A DNA stretch of 64,000 bases from Streptomyces purpureus (GTDB taxonomy: Bacteria > Actinomycetota > Actinomycetes > Streptomycetales > Streptomycetaceae). The notes below the pieces were generated by a model that saw nothing but the letters and a program-made list of their open reading frames with translations, made no database searches and had not been told where the DNA came from. A program made the translations under genes and the position numbers. This document shows, in pieces, positions 1 to 8,888 of the stretch. The stretch spans positions 1 through 64,000 of the forward strand of contig NZ_BMQQ01000011.1 in assembly GCF_014648195.1 (NCBI RefSeq). Direction: 5' to 3'. How positions within the stretch are numbered: the stretch's first letter is position 1; each line of letters opens with the position of its first letter.

Positions 1-209
1 GTCTTCGCCTCGGGGGCCTCGATCCGCAGGACGCCGTCGGTGTAGGTGACCTTCATCTGCTCGGCGGCCTTCACGTCGCGGCTCTTGGAGGCGTCGGCGG
101 GACGGATCTCGACGGTGGTGTCGGTGCGGTCGGCGGCGATGAGCTGGATACGCCCCGAGGGGATGTCGAGGACGGTGGAGACCGGGGCGGGGGTGGCGAA
201 CGTCTGCAT
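1..209 (-). CDS. DUF4097-family beta-strand repeat protein (N-terminal part; runs off the window)
   Basis: The N-terminal 69 codons of a protein beginning MQTFATPAPV, followed by beta-strand-rich sequence containing IQLIAADRTDTTVEIRP and DGVLRIEAPE. This is the pattern of the DUF4097 adhesin-like beta-helix family common in Streptomyces. The ATG at 209 has an AAGGAG ribosome site about eight bases upstream. The gene continues beyond base 1, so length and C-terminus are unknown. No enzymatic role is known to me for the family. Family call fairly sure; function unknown. Confidence 0.75.
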   Translation of the reverse strand, partial: MQTFATPAPVSTVLDIPSGRIQLIAADRTDTTVEIRPADASKSRDVKAAEQMKVTYTDGVLRIEAPEAK

Positions 210-389
210 GGTGTTTCTCCTTCATCGGTGCTGCGGGCCCCTTCGGCCCGCTGCTTTCTGACAGGAGAAACGCTACGTTGCATTCGCAGGTCTGACAACG
301 ACCTTGTTGCGCGCGATCGACATAACAGCAGGTCAAGTACCAGAGATCGTTGCAGTGTTGATGACGCGTAACGCAACAACACCACCCCG

Positions 390-403
390 TTCATTGCAAT
401 GAA
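390..403. promoter_or_regulatory. 14-bp perfect palindrome upstream of the DUF4097 gene
   Basis: TTCATTGCAATGAA is a perfect inverted repeat in the 219-bp gap between the DUF4097 gene and the ADP-ribosylglycohydrolase homologue. The same gap carries TTGTTGCG (about 303) and its inverse CGCAACAA (about 372), plus other TTGCA-type words, and is AT-richer than its surroundings. It is probably an operator/promoter region for the DUF4097 gene. No regulator is identified. Confidence 0.4.
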
Positions 404-428
404 CTGGAAGTGAACGCTATGACCCGGG

Positions 429-1550
429 TCAGCCCCGCGGGTAGCGGGCCAGCCAGCCCGGGGCCGAGGCGGCCGGGCCGTGGAGGGCCGGGCCCTGGGT
501 CATCTCCATGGCGAAGTCGTCGGCGAGTTCGAGGACGGTCGGGCGGCCCTCCAGGTCGGCCAGCCAGGCCGGTGGGAGCGCCGTCTCGCCGTGCAGGGCA
601 CCGAGCAGCGCGCCGGTCAGTGCCCCGGTCGTCGCGGAGGGGCCGTCGTGGTTGACGGACAGCCGCAGACCGTGGCGTACGTCCTCGCCGACGAGGGCGC
701 AGTAGACGGCGACGGCCAGGGTGTGTTCAGCGAGGGCGGGGTCGCCGCCGCAGAGGGCGGCGATGCGGCCGGGGCCGGGGATGCCCTGCCGCACGGCGCC
801 GAGGGCGTGCTGAAGCGCCTCGGTGACGGGCTGGTGGCCGGGGCGCGGGGCGAGTTGGACGAGGGCCCGCTGTACGGAGCCGTCCACGGTCTCGCCCCGG
901 GCCAGCCCGTGCACGATCACCGCGAAGGCCCCGGCGGCCAGGTACGCGGCGGGATGACCGTGGGTCTGGGCGGCGCACTCGACGGCGAGCTGGCACACCA
1001 GCTGCGGCTCCCAGCCGACGAGCAGCCCGAAGGGCGCCGAGCGGACCATGGCGCCGGAGTCACGGGCGCCGGGGTTCTTGGGGGCGTCGAGGGTGCCGAG
1101 GATCTCGTCGCCGAGGCCGGTGAGGCAGGCGCGGGCGGGGTCGCGGCGGGCGTAGAGCCACTCCTCGCGGGCGAGCCAGCCGTTGTCCTTGCGGCGCTCG
1201 TCGGGGCCCCAGTCCCGCTGGGTGGCCGCCCAGCGCAGGTGGGCGCGGTGGACGTCGGTGGGCGGATGCCAGGCGCCGGTGTCGCGGCGGACCTGGGCGC
1301 GTATGAGCCCGTCGACGGTGAAGAGGGTCAGCTGGGTGGCGGCGGTGACGGCGCCGCGCCGGCCGTAGGCGGGGGCGGGGTCGGCAAGGCCCTCCGGGCC
1401 GTGGGCGGCCCGGATCTCCTCCAGCGTGAGGCGGTCGACCGCGGCCCCGAGGGCGTCGCCGACGGCCCCGCCGAGGAGGCAGCCCCGGACCCGGGACCGG
1501 AAGTCCTGCTGCTCGGCACGGCCCCAGACGGCCGTGGCTGCTGTGGTCAC
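429..1550 (-). CDS. ADP-ribosylglycohydrolase-fold protein, probable pseudoenzyme
   Basis: A 373-residue protein of the ADP-ribosylglycohydrolase (DraG/ARH) fold. It has the N-terminal GCLLGGAVGDALG motif (residues 23-35), the helix QLTLFTVDGLI that follows the first metal site, and a C-terminal TGALTGALLG. Both metal-ligand motifs are altered. The family S/T-D-D-T reads T-A-A-T (residues 69-72), and the C-terminal G-D-x-D reads G-P-S-A (303-306). The di-magnesium centre should therefore be absent. The GTG start at 1550 was chosen because AGGGGG lies about eight bases upstream and the fold begins soon after; upstream extension reads as low-complexity sequence. Fold sure; loss of catalysis is inferred from residues. 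Confidence 0.85.
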   Translation of the reverse strand: MTTAATAVWGRAEQQDFRSRVRGCLLGGAVGDALGAAVDRLTLEEIRAAHGPEGLADPAPAYGRRGAVTAATQLTLFTVDGLIRAQVRRDTGAWHPPTDVHRAHLRWAATQRDWGPDERRKDNGWLAREEWLYARRDPARACLTGLGDEILGTLDAPKNPGARDSGAMVRSAPFGLLVGWEPQLVCQLAVECAAQTHGHPAAYLAAGAFAVIVHGLARGETVDGSVQRALVQLAPRPGHQPVTEALQHALGAVRQGIPGPGRIAALCGGDPALAEHTLAVAVYCALVGEDVRHGLRLSVNHDGPSATTGALTGALLGALHGETALPPAWLADLEGRPTVLELADDFAMEMTQGPALHGPAASAPGWLARYPRG

Positions 1551-1741
1551 TGCGCGCCCCCTCCGAGGTACGTAGGTCTGGCCGCACTGTAATGGACCCG
1601 TCCGTACGCGCGTACGCCTCCGGGAGGACCCCGGCTCGGCCGCGCGGCGGAGGCGGACGGGACCGGCGGCCGACGTGGGCCGGCTCCTCGCGGAGCCACG
1701 ATCGGGGGCAGTCCATGCCTCCTCCCGATCGGAGATCCCCC

Positions 1742-1936
1742 ATGCTGAAGACGACCCTCCGGGCTGCCGCCCTGCTGGCGCTGGTCGCCGCCGTCGCGGC
1801 TCCGGTGGCCGTGGCGGCCCCCTCACCGGCGCCGGCGCCGCCTCCGGCCGCGATCACGGCGTCCGTCCTGAAGGGCGAGGGCCGGCTTGACTACCCCGTA
1901 CGGGACCAGGAGGTCCGGGTCGCCGCCACGAACTAG
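1742..1936 (+). CDS. Small secreted protein, possibly truncated
   Basis: A 64-residue protein with a clear Sec signal peptide ([18 protein letters not shown], cleavage near AVAA-PSPAP), then a Pro/Ala-rich segment and [20 protein letters not shown]. The end stops abruptly after what looks like the first strand of a longer secreted domain, so this may be the remnant of a larger gene. GGAGATCCCCC upstream of the ATG gives a usable ribosome site. Its stop codon shares the four bases CTAG with the stop of the convergent FO synthase gene. Function unknown. Confidence 0.5.
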   Translation: MLKTTLRAAALLALVAAVAAPVAVAAPSPAPAPPPAAITASVLKGEGRLDYPVRDQEVRVAATN

Positions 1937-4542
1937 TCCGCCGGCCGGTCCACCAGCGGCAGCAGCTGCGGAAGATGCCCGTCGGACGCCCGGGCCGCCG
2001 CCACCCGCTCCGCCGGGACCTCGCCGTAGAGCGTCGTGCGCGGCCGGGACGGGCGGCCCGCCGCCTCGGCGATGGCGGTGAGGTCCTTGACCGAGCGGTA
2101 CGAGCCGTAACTGGAGCCCGCCATCCGGGAGATGGTTTCCTCCATCAGCGTCCCGCCGAGGTCGTTGGCGCCGGAGCGGAGCATCTCCGCCGCGCCCTCG
2201 GTGCCCAGCTTCACCCAACTGGTCTGGATGTTGGGGATGTGCGGATGGAGCAGCAGCCGGGCCATGGCGGTCACCGCGCGGTTGTCGCGGTCGGTCGGGC
2301 CCGGCCGGGCGATGCCGGCGAGGTAGACGGGCGCGTTGGTGTGGATGAAGGGGAGCGTCACGAACTCGGTGAAGCCGCCGGTCTCCTGCTGGACGGCGGC
2401 CAGCGTGCGGAAGTGGCCCAGCCAGTGGCGGGGCTGGTCCACGTGCCCGTACATCATCGTGGAGGAGGAGCGGATGCCGAGCTCGTGGGCGGTCTTCACG
2501 ACTTCGATCCAGGTCGCCGTCGGCAGCTTGCCCTTGGTGAGGACCCAGCGGACCTCGTCGTCGAGGATCTCCGCGGCCGTGCCCGGGATCGAGTCGAGTC
2601 CGGCCTCCTTGGCGGCGGTCAGCCACTCCCGGATGGAAAGACCCGTGCGGGTCGCGCCGTTGACGACCTCCATCGGGGAGAAGGCGTGGACGTGCATACC
2701 GGGGACGCGGGACTTCACCGCCCGGGCGATGTCGAAGTACGCCGTGCCGGGCAGGTCCGGGTGGATGCCGCCCTGCATGCACACCTCGACGGCGCCGACA
2801 TCCCAGGCCTGCTGGGCGCGGTCGGCGACCTGGTCCAGGGAGAGGGTGTAGGCGTCGGCGTCCGTGCGGCGCTGCGCGAAGGCGCAGAAGCGGCAGCCGG
2901 TGTAGCAGACGTTGGTGAAGTTGATGTTCCGCGTGACGATGTACGTGACGTCGTCGCCGACCGCCGCCCTGCGGACGTCGTCGGCGATCCGGGTCAGCGC
3001 GTCGAGGGCGGGACCGTCCGCGTGGAGCAGGGCGAGGGCCTCGTCGTCGGTGAGCCGGGTGGGGTCGTCGGCGGCCGTGGCGAGCGCGGAGCGTACGTCG
3101 GTGTCGATCCGGGACGGCACCATGCCGGGCGCCGCCCGCTCGCGCAGGGCCTCCCAGTCGCCGTACACCTCGTCGAAGTCGTCGCGCCGGTCGGAGGTGC
3201 GGCCCTCGGTGTCGATGGTGCGGTGCAGATCGACACGGCCGGTGGCGGTGAAGCCCTCGTCCGGCTCCTGCCAGGGCAGGCCGCGTACGGGCGCGTCCGG
3301 GACGGCCAGGCCGGTGTCGGGGTCGGCGAGCGCGCGGACGTGCGGCAGCAGACGGGGGTCGAGCCAGGGCTCGCCGCGCTGCACGAACTCGGGGTAGACG
3401 CAGAGGCGTTCGCGCAGCTCGAAGCCGGCCGCCGCGGACCGCTCGGCGAGGGCGTCGATCTGGGGCCAGGGCTGCTCAGGGTTGACGTGGTCGATGGTGA
3501 CCGGCGAGACACCGCCCCAGTCGTCGATGCCGGCGCCGATGAGCCGGACGTACTCTCCGTCGACGAGGTTGGGCGGGGCCTGGAGGTTGCCGGCGGGGCC
3601 CATGATGTGGCGGGCGACGGCGACGGTGGCGACCAGGTCGTCCAGCTCCGCGTCGGGCATGCCGCGCATCGCCGTGTCCGGCTTGGCGCGGAAGTTCTGA
3701 ATGATCAGTTCCTGGATGCCGTGGTACGCGCGGGCGGTGCGGCGCAGCGCGAAGAGCGAGTCGGCGCGCTCCTCGTAGGTCTCGCCGATGCCGATGAGCA
3801 GTCCGCTGGTGAAGGGGACGGAGGAGCGTCCGGCGTCCTCCAGGACACGCAGCCGTACGGCCGGTTCCTTGTCCGGTGAGCCGTGGTGCGGGCCGCCAGG
3901 CTCGGACCACAGGCGGGTGGCGGTCGTCTCCAGCATCATGCCCATGCTCGGCGCGACGGGCTTGAGGCGCTGGAAGTCGGTCCAGGTCATGACCCCGGGG
4001 TTGAGGTGCGGCAGCAGCCCGGTCTCCTCCAGGATCCGGATCGCCATGGCCCGTACGTACGCGATGGTGTCGTCGTAGCCGTGCGCGTCCAGCCATTCGC
4101 GGGCCTCGGGCCAGCGGTCCTCCGGCTTGTCGCCAAGGGTGATGAGGGCTTCCTTGCAGCCCAGTTCGGCGCCGCGGCGGGCGATGTCGAGGACCTCGTC
4201 AGGGGACAAGAAGAGGCCGTGCCCGGCCCGGCGGAGCTTGCCGGGGACGGTGGCGAAGGTGCAGTAGTGGCACCGGTCGCGGCACAGCCGGGTGAGCGGA
4301 ATGAAGACGCTCTTGGAGTATGTGATGACCCCCGGGCGGCCCGCCGCCGCCAGGCCCGCGTCCCGCACCCGGGCCGCCGAGGCGGTGAGGTCGTCGAGGT
4401 CCGCGCCGCGCGCCTGGAGCAGTACCGCCGCCTCGGTGACGTCGAGCGCGACGCCGTCCCGCGCGCGCCTGAGCGCGCGCCGCATGGCGTTCGCCGTGGG
4501 GGCGTTCGGCCCGGTCGGGGACCCGGTCGGGATAGTTGTCAT
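1933..4542 (-). CDS. fbiC: FO synthase (CofG-CofH fusion), coenzyme F420 biosynthesis
   Basis: An 869-residue bifunctional radical-SAM enzyme that makes 7,8-didemethyl-8-hydroxy-5-deazariboflavin (FO), the chromophore of F420. The N-terminal CofG half carries the cluster-binding Cys87-x3-Cys91-x2-Cys94 (CRDRCHYC). The C-terminal CofH half carries Cys546-x3-Cys550-x2-Cys553 (CYTGCRFC). Both halves have full-length TIM-barrel sequence with [18 protein letters not shown] and QGGIHP. Length matches actinobacterial FbiC. It stands alone on the minus strand, convergent with the small secreted gene. The presence of F420-type oxidoreductases in this window (6393, 15992, 32678) fits a cell that uses F420. 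Very sure. Confidence 0.97.
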   Translation of the reverse strand: MTTIPTGSPTGPNAPTANAMRRALRRARDGVALDVTEAAVLLQARGADLDDLTASAARVRDAGLAAAGRPGVITYSKSVFIPLTRLCRDRCHYCTFATVPGKLRRAGHGLFLSPDEVLDIARRGAELGCKEALITLGDKPEDRWPEAREWLDAHGYDDTIAYVRAMAIRILEETGLLPHLNPGVMTWTDFQRLKPVAPSMGMMLETTATRLWSEPGGPHHGSPDKEPAVRLRVLEDAGRSSVPFTSGLLIGIGETYEERADSLFALRRTARAYHGIQELIIQNFRAKPDTAMRGMPDAELDDLVATVAVARHIMGPAGNLQAPPNLVDGEYVRLIGAGIDDWGGVSPVTIDHVNPEQPWPQIDALAERSAAAGFELRERLCVYPEFVQRGEPWLDPRLLPHVRALADPDTGLAVPDAPVRGLPWQEPDEGFTATGRVDLHRTIDTEGRTSDRRDDFDEVYGDWEALRERAAPGMVPSRIDTDVRSALATAADDPTRLTDDEALALLHADGPALDALTRIADDVRRAAVGDDVTYIVTRNINFTNVCYTGCRFCAFAQRRTDADAYTLSLDQVADRAQQAWDVGAVEVCMQGGIHPDLPGTAYFDIARAVKSRVPGMHVHAFSPMEVVNGATRTGLSIREWLTAAKEAGLDSIPGTAAEILDDEVRWVLTKGKLPTATWIEVVKTAHELGIRSSSTMMYGHVDQPRHWLGHFRTLAAVQQETGGFTEFVTLPFIHTNAPVYLAGIARPGPTDRDNRAVTAMARLLLHPHIPNIQTSWVKLGTEGAAEMLRSGANDLGGTLMEETISRMAGSSYGSYRSVKDLTAIAEAAGRPSRPRTTLYGEVPAERVAAARASDGHLPQLLPLVDRPAD

Positions 4543-4723
4543 TCTTCAGAGCATACGAGCGCGTCCCGTCGGCGGAACCGGTGGCGTCTTCCGGCCAATG
4601 TACGGAAGAGCCGCAGAAGTCTGCGTACTCCGCGACCCATACTGAATGCCGCTCCGGGCCCAGAGCAGTGGAACTCCTCGCATGCCTTCCATGTCGCCCA
4701 TCGACGGAATGGACGGATCCGCC

Positions 4724-6370
4724 ATGACTTCTCCCGTGCAGGGCTCGCAGCCGGAGAGCCTCTACCCCGAACTCGACGAGGCCGCCCTCGCCCAGTACTT
4801 CGCCGCCCTCACGGGTGACGAGACCGCCCCTCTCGCCCCCGCCCGGGCCGCCGAGGTCGCCGAGGCCCGCGCGCTGGTCGCCCCGGTCCCGGTCCGGATC
4901 CCCGGGGCCGGCCAAGACCTGCTCGACGGCGTCTTATGGACGCACCTGACCGGCGACCGGGCCCGGCCCGCGATCGTGATGCCCTCCCCGTGGACGGACC
5001 TGGGCTGGCTGGCGTACGCGGTGCAGGCGACGCGCTTCGCGTACAGCGGCTACAACGTCCTCGCGTACACGGCACGCGGCTTCGGCCGTTCCGAGGGCGA
5101 GGTGGAGGTCGGCGGGCCGCTGGACATCGAGGACGGCAGCAGGGCCCTGGACTTCCTGATCGAGCGCACCGGCGGCGAGCCGACCCGGGTCGGCTTCCTC
5201 GGTGACTCCTACGGCTCCGGGATCAGCCAGCTCGTCGCCGCCCACGACCACCGGGTGGACGCCGTCGTGGCCCTGTCGACCTGGGGCGATCTGGGGGAGG
5301 CGTTCTACGAGAACACCACCCGGCACACGGAGGCGGTGCGCAAGCTGCTCGCCGCCGCGCAGAACGCCCGGCTGAGCAAGCGCACCCAGCAGGTCTTCGA
5401 CGACGTGCTTGCCGACCGGAACGTGGACGAGACGCTCCAGTGGGCGGCCGAGCGCTCGCCGTACACCTATGTCGCCGCGCTCAACAGCCGCCAGGTGCCG
5501 GTGTTCTTCGCGCACGCCTGGCACGAGACGCTGTTCCCGTCCAACCAGACGCTGAGGATGTTCCACGCGCTGACCGGCCCCAAGCGCATCAACATGTCGA
5601 TCGGCGACCACTCGGGACCGGAGATGACCGGGATCGTCGGGCTGCCGAACCGTATCTGGACCGATGCCCACCGCTGGCTCGGCCACCACCTCCAGGACGA
5701 CGACAACGGCATCGACACCGAGGGCCAGGTCGTCAGCCAGATCATGTGGAACAAAGCCCTGGAGTCCCGCCCGACCTGGGCCGCCGTCACCGGCTCCACC
5801 CAGCGGCTCTATCTGGCCTCCCCCGGCGCGACCGGGGACCACACCCTCGCCGACGGCCCGGACACCGGCTGGAGCCTGTCCATCCAGACCGGCGCGGACA
5901 CCCCGGCGACCGTCGCCGACGAGATCATCCTGACCGGCTACGACGAGATGGCCGGCAATCCGAAGGTGTACCCGACCGCTGCCATCAGCCGCGCCGACGC
6001 CGGGGTGTGGGTGACCGCCCCGCTGCCCGTCACCACCGGCCTGCGCGGCGTTCCCCGGCTGCGGCTCACCTACACCCCGAGCGCGGACCGCTCGACGTTC
6101 GTCGCGCACCTCTTCGACGTGGCGCCCTCGGGCAGCGCGCACATCGTCACGCACGCGCCGTTCACCCGCCTGGACGGCGAGCCCGGGGTGGCGGTGACGG
6201 CCGACATCGAGCTCCAGGCCACGGGTTACGACGTCCCCGCCGGGCACCGCCTGATGCTGGTCATCGACACCAGGGATCCGTTCTACGGCGACGCCAACGC
6301 ACCGCGCGCCACGCTCACCCTCTCCTCCCCGGCGGCCGACCCGTCCCACCTCGAACTGCCCCTTCGGTAG
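4724..6370 (+). CDS. CocE/NonD-type serine hydrolase (X-Pro dipeptidyl-peptidase S15 family)
   Basis: An alpha/beta hydrolase of about 548 residues with the nucleophile elbow GDSYGSG, a GDHSGPEM segment likely carrying the catalytic His, and a C-terminal beta-jelly-roll typical of the S15/CocE family. It would cleave an acyl ester or prolyl peptide bond; the substrate is not predictable. The ATG at 4724 has GGACGGA at good spacing; in-frame ATGs at 4709, 4691, 4682 and 4646 are possible longer starts. Codon 71 (4934-4936, in GVLWTH) is TTA, the rare leucine codon read by the bldA tRNA, so translation should depend on development. No signal peptide seen. Family sure. Confidence 0.88.
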   Translation: MTSPVQGSQPESLYPELDEAALAQYFAALTGDETAPLAPARAAEVAEARALVAPVPVRIPGAGQDLLDGVLWTHLTGDRARPAIVMPSPWTDLGWLAYAVQATRFAYSGYNVLAYTARGFGRSEGEVEVGGPLDIEDGSRALDFLIERTGGEPTRVGFLGDSYGSGISQLVAAHDHRVDAVVALSTWGDLGEAFYENTTRHTEAVRKLLAAAQNARLSKRTQQVFDDVLADRNVDETLQWAAERSPYTYVAALNSRQVPVFFAHAWHETLFPSNQTLRMFHALTGPKRINMSIGDHSGPEMTGIVGLPNRIWTDAHRWLGHHLQDDDNGIDTEGQVVSQIMWNKALESRPTWAAVTGSTQRLYLASPGATGDHTLADGPDTGWSLSIQTGADTPATVADEIILTGYDEMAGNPKVYPTAAISRADAGVWVTAPLPVTTGLRGVPRLRLTYTPSADRSTFVAHLFDVAPSGSAHIVTHAPFTRLDGEPGVAVTADIELQATGYDVPAGHRLMLVIDTRDPFYGDANAPRATLTLSSPAADPSHLELPLR

Positions 6371-6392
6371 GGGCTCAGAGGTACCGGGCGTA

Positions 6393-7217
6393 TCAGAGGT
6401 ACTGGGCGTAGTCGTCCAGGACCCGCAGCACCTCCGCCTCCCCGGCCGGCGGAAGCTGCAGCACCACCTCGTCGATGCCGAGCCCCGCGTAGTGCGCGAG
6501 CTTGCCGGGGTTCGGCATCACGGCGTACGGCACGACCTGGAGGGCCTCCGGGGCGCGTCCCGCCTTCTCCCACACCTCGCGCAGCACGGGCACGGACTGC
6601 GTCAGCCCGCGCCCGCCGATGGGCAGCCAGCCGTCGCCGTACTCCGCGATGTGGGAGAACAGCGTGGGCCCGGCGGCGCCGCCGATGAGCGTGCGGGGGC
6701 CGCTGACCGGCTTGGGGAAGGCGTACGAGGCCCGTACGGACCCGAACTCGCCCTTGTACGCGGTCGGTTCGGGCGCCCACAGGGCGCGGATGAGCGCCAT
6801 CCGGTCGCGGCCGAGCTCGCGCCGCCTCGACCACTCCACTCCGTGGTCGGCGGCCTCTTCCTTGTTCCAGCCGAAGCCGATGCCGAGGGTGAAGCGGCCT
6901 CCGGAGAGATGGTCGAGGGTCGCGATCTGCTTGGCGAGGGCGATCGGATCGTGCTGGGCGACGAGGGTGATGCCGGTGCCGAGGGCCAGCCGTTCGGTCA
7001 CGGCGGCGGCCTGGGCGAGGGCGACGAACGGGTCGAGTGTGCGGCCGTATTCGCGCGGCAGCTCACCGCCCGCCGGGTTGGGGGTGGCGCGTTCGACCGG
7101 GATGTGGGTGTGCTCGGGGAGGTAGAGCCCGGCGAAGCCGCGCGCCTCCAGTTCGCGGGCGAGGCGGACGGGCGTGATCGTCTCGTCGGTGAGGAAGATC
7201 GTGGTCGCGATGCGCAT
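6393..7217 (-). CDS. LLM-class F420-dependent oxidoreductase
   Basis: A 274-residue luciferase-like monooxygenase-fold protein. It has an N-terminal RIATTIFLTDETITP strand, YLPEHTHIPV, TGITLVAQHDPIALAKQ and the signature DHLSGGRFTLGIGFGWNKEE, as in F420-type LLM proteins of about 280 residues. It likely carries out a hydride-transfer oxidation or reduction with F420; the substrate is unknown. The ATG at 7217 gives the family-typical N-terminus; the longer open frame adds only low-complexity residues. It is divergent from the PHP-domain gene and lacks the catabolic palindrome, so it may not belong to that regulon. Confidence 0.88.
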   Translation of the reverse strand: MRIATTIFLTDETITPVRLARELEARGFAGLYLPEHTHIPVERATPNPAGGELPREYGRTLDPFVALAQAAAVTERLALGTGITLVAQHDPIALAKQIATLDHLSGGRFTLGIGFGWNKEEAADHGVEWSRRRELGRDRMALIRALWAPEPTAYKGEFGSVRASYAFPKPVSGPRTLIGGAAGPTLFSHIAEYGDGWLPIGGRGLTQSVPVLREVWEKAGRAPEALQVVPYAVMPNPGKLAHYAGLGIDEVVLQLPPAGEAEVLRVLDDYAQYL

Positions 7218-7305
7218 AGGGGCAAGGTAGGGCGTGCGGCGGTGATTTCCGAGAGATGCGGCAGGCGTTGTTCCGTCGTTCACGGCCCGCCACCACAGTG
7301 GCGGT

Positions 7306-8772
7306 ATGACGAGCAGACGGGCACTTCTGGTGACGGGCGCGGCATCCGCGCTTACGTTGGGAACCGTGAGCTTCGCCGAGGCGGCCGCTGGGGAGGGTGA
7401 CCGGACGGAAGTCGTCCGGGGCACCCTGCCGCCCGGCTCCCCCGACTTCGTGTACCTGCCGGTCGAGGTCCCGCACGGGGTCCGTGAGCTGCATGTCGCC
7501 TACGCCTACGAGCGTCCCGCCGTCCCCGCCGGCACGGCCGGGAACGCCCTGGACATCGGGGTATTCGACGAGCGCGGCTTCCGGGGCTGGTCGGGCGGGG
7601 CGCGCACGGAGTTCTTCCTGCGCTCGGACGCGGCGACGCCCGGCTATGTGGCGGGGCCGGTACGGGCCGGGACGTGGCGGATCGCGCTGGGGCCGTACAC
7701 GGTCGCGCCGCAGGGGCTGGCGTACACGGTGACGATCACGCTGCGGTTCGGGCCGTCGGAGCCGGTGGTGCGGCCGGTGTATCCGCCGGAGCGGGCGCGG
7801 GGCCGGGGGCGGGACTGGTACCGCGGCGACTGCCATCTGCACACCGTGTACTCGGACGGGCGCCGGACCCCGGCGGAGGTGGCGGCGCTGGCCCGTGAGG
7901 CGGGGCTCGACTTCCTGACCACGACCGAGCACAACACCCATGCGGGGCATGGCGCGTGGGCCGGGCCGGCCGGGGACGATCTGCTGATCCTGCTCGGCGA
8001 GGAGGTCACCACCCGCAACGGCCATGTGCTGGCGCTGGGCACGGACCCGGGGACGTTCGTCGACTGGCGCTACCGCGCCCGGGAGAATCGTTTCGGCCGC
8101 TACGCCAGGGAGATCCGGCGCGCCGGCGGCCTCGTCGTGCCCGCGCATCCACACGCCACCTGTATCGGCTGCGCGTGGAAGTTCGGCATGGGTGAGGCGG
8201 ACGTGGTGGAGGTCTGGAACGGCCCGTGGACCGCGGACGACGAGGTCTCCCTCCAGGCCTGGGACTCGGCGCTCGGCCGGGGCCGGTGGACCCCGGCGAT
8301 GGGCAACAGCGACGCGCACCGCGACCCCGACCGGGTCGGCACCCCGCAGACGGTCGTCCTCGCCGACGACCTGTCCCGGACGGCGATCCTGGCGGGCCTG
8401 CGGGCGGGGCGCAGTTACGTCGCCGAGTCCTCGGCGGTGTCGCTGTCGTTCACGGCCGGCGACGGGCGGGGCCGTACGGCGGACATCGGCGAACGCCTCG
8501 CCGCGGCGCCGGACACCCCGGTGACGGTCCAGCTGACGGTGACCGGAGCCCCGGACTGCACGGCCCGCCTCGTCACGGACCAGGGCACGCTGCACACGGC
8601 CCCGCTGCCGCCCGCGGGCGAGGGAACGGTGGAGTGGCGCACGACCCCCGCCTACGCCACCTACGTCCGCGCGGAGGTCCGCCGGGCCCCGGTCGTGCCG
8701 GGCCTTCCGGGACCGCTGGTCGCGTTCACCAATCCGGTGTTCCTGGACGGCTCCGCGGCCTCGACAGCATGA
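7306..8772 (+). CDS. Exported CehA/McbA-family PHP-domain metallohydrolase
   Basis: A 488-residue protein with a twin-arginine-like leader (SRRALLVTGAASALTLG, cleavage near FAEA-AAG), an N-terminal beta-sandwich of about 140 residues, then a PHP domain starting at GDCHLHTVYSDGRRTP (near residue 175). Further metal ligands are in TTTEHNTHAGH, PAHPHAT and GNSDAHRDPD. CehA/McbA relatives hydrolyse carbamates and phosphoesters. It is followed by a strong hairpin terminator shared with the convergent permease. Family sure; substrate unknown. Confidence 0.85.
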   Translation: MTSRRALLVTGAASALTLGTVSFAEAAAGEGDRTEVVRGTLPPGSPDFVYLPVEVPHGVRELHVAYAYERPAVPAGTAGNALDIGVFDERGFRGWSGGARTEFFLRSDAATPGYVAGPVRAGTWRIALGPYTVAPQGLAYTVTITLRFGPSEPVVRPVYPPERARGRGRDWYRGDCHLHTVYSDGRRTPAEVAALAREAGLDFLTTTEHNTHAGHGAWAGPAGDDLLILLGEEVTTRNGHVLALGTDPGTFVDWRYRARENRFGRYAREIRRAGGLVVPAHPHATCIGCAWKFGMGEADVVEVWNGPWTADDEVSLQAWDSALGRGRWTPAMGNSDAHRDPDRVGTPQTVVLADDLSRTAILAGLRAGRSYVAESSAVSLSFTAGDGRGRTADIGERLAAAPDTPVTVQLTVTGAPDCTARLVTDQGTLHTAPLPPAGEGTVEWRTTPAYATYVRAEVRRAPVVPGLPGPLVAFTNPVFLDGSAASTA

Positions 8773-8847
8773 GCGGCCCGTGACCCGGACAGGCGGTTCG
8801 TCGGTCGTGCCGCCTTCAGCGGGCTTCGGCCGGAACGCGGGCACGAC

Positions 8848-8881
8848 GATGCCCCATGCCCCCGTCCGGGCATGGGGCATC
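8848..8881. terminator. Bidirectional hairpin terminator
   Basis: A perfect 14-bp stem, GATGCCCCATGCCC (8848-8861) with its exact inverse at 8868-8881, and a 6-base loop. It sits between the convergent PHP-domain gene (ends 8772) and the permease gene (ends 8889). It can serve both strands. There is no long U-run, as is usual in high-GC actinobacteria. Confidence 0.85.
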
Positions 8882-8888
8882 CTCACTG

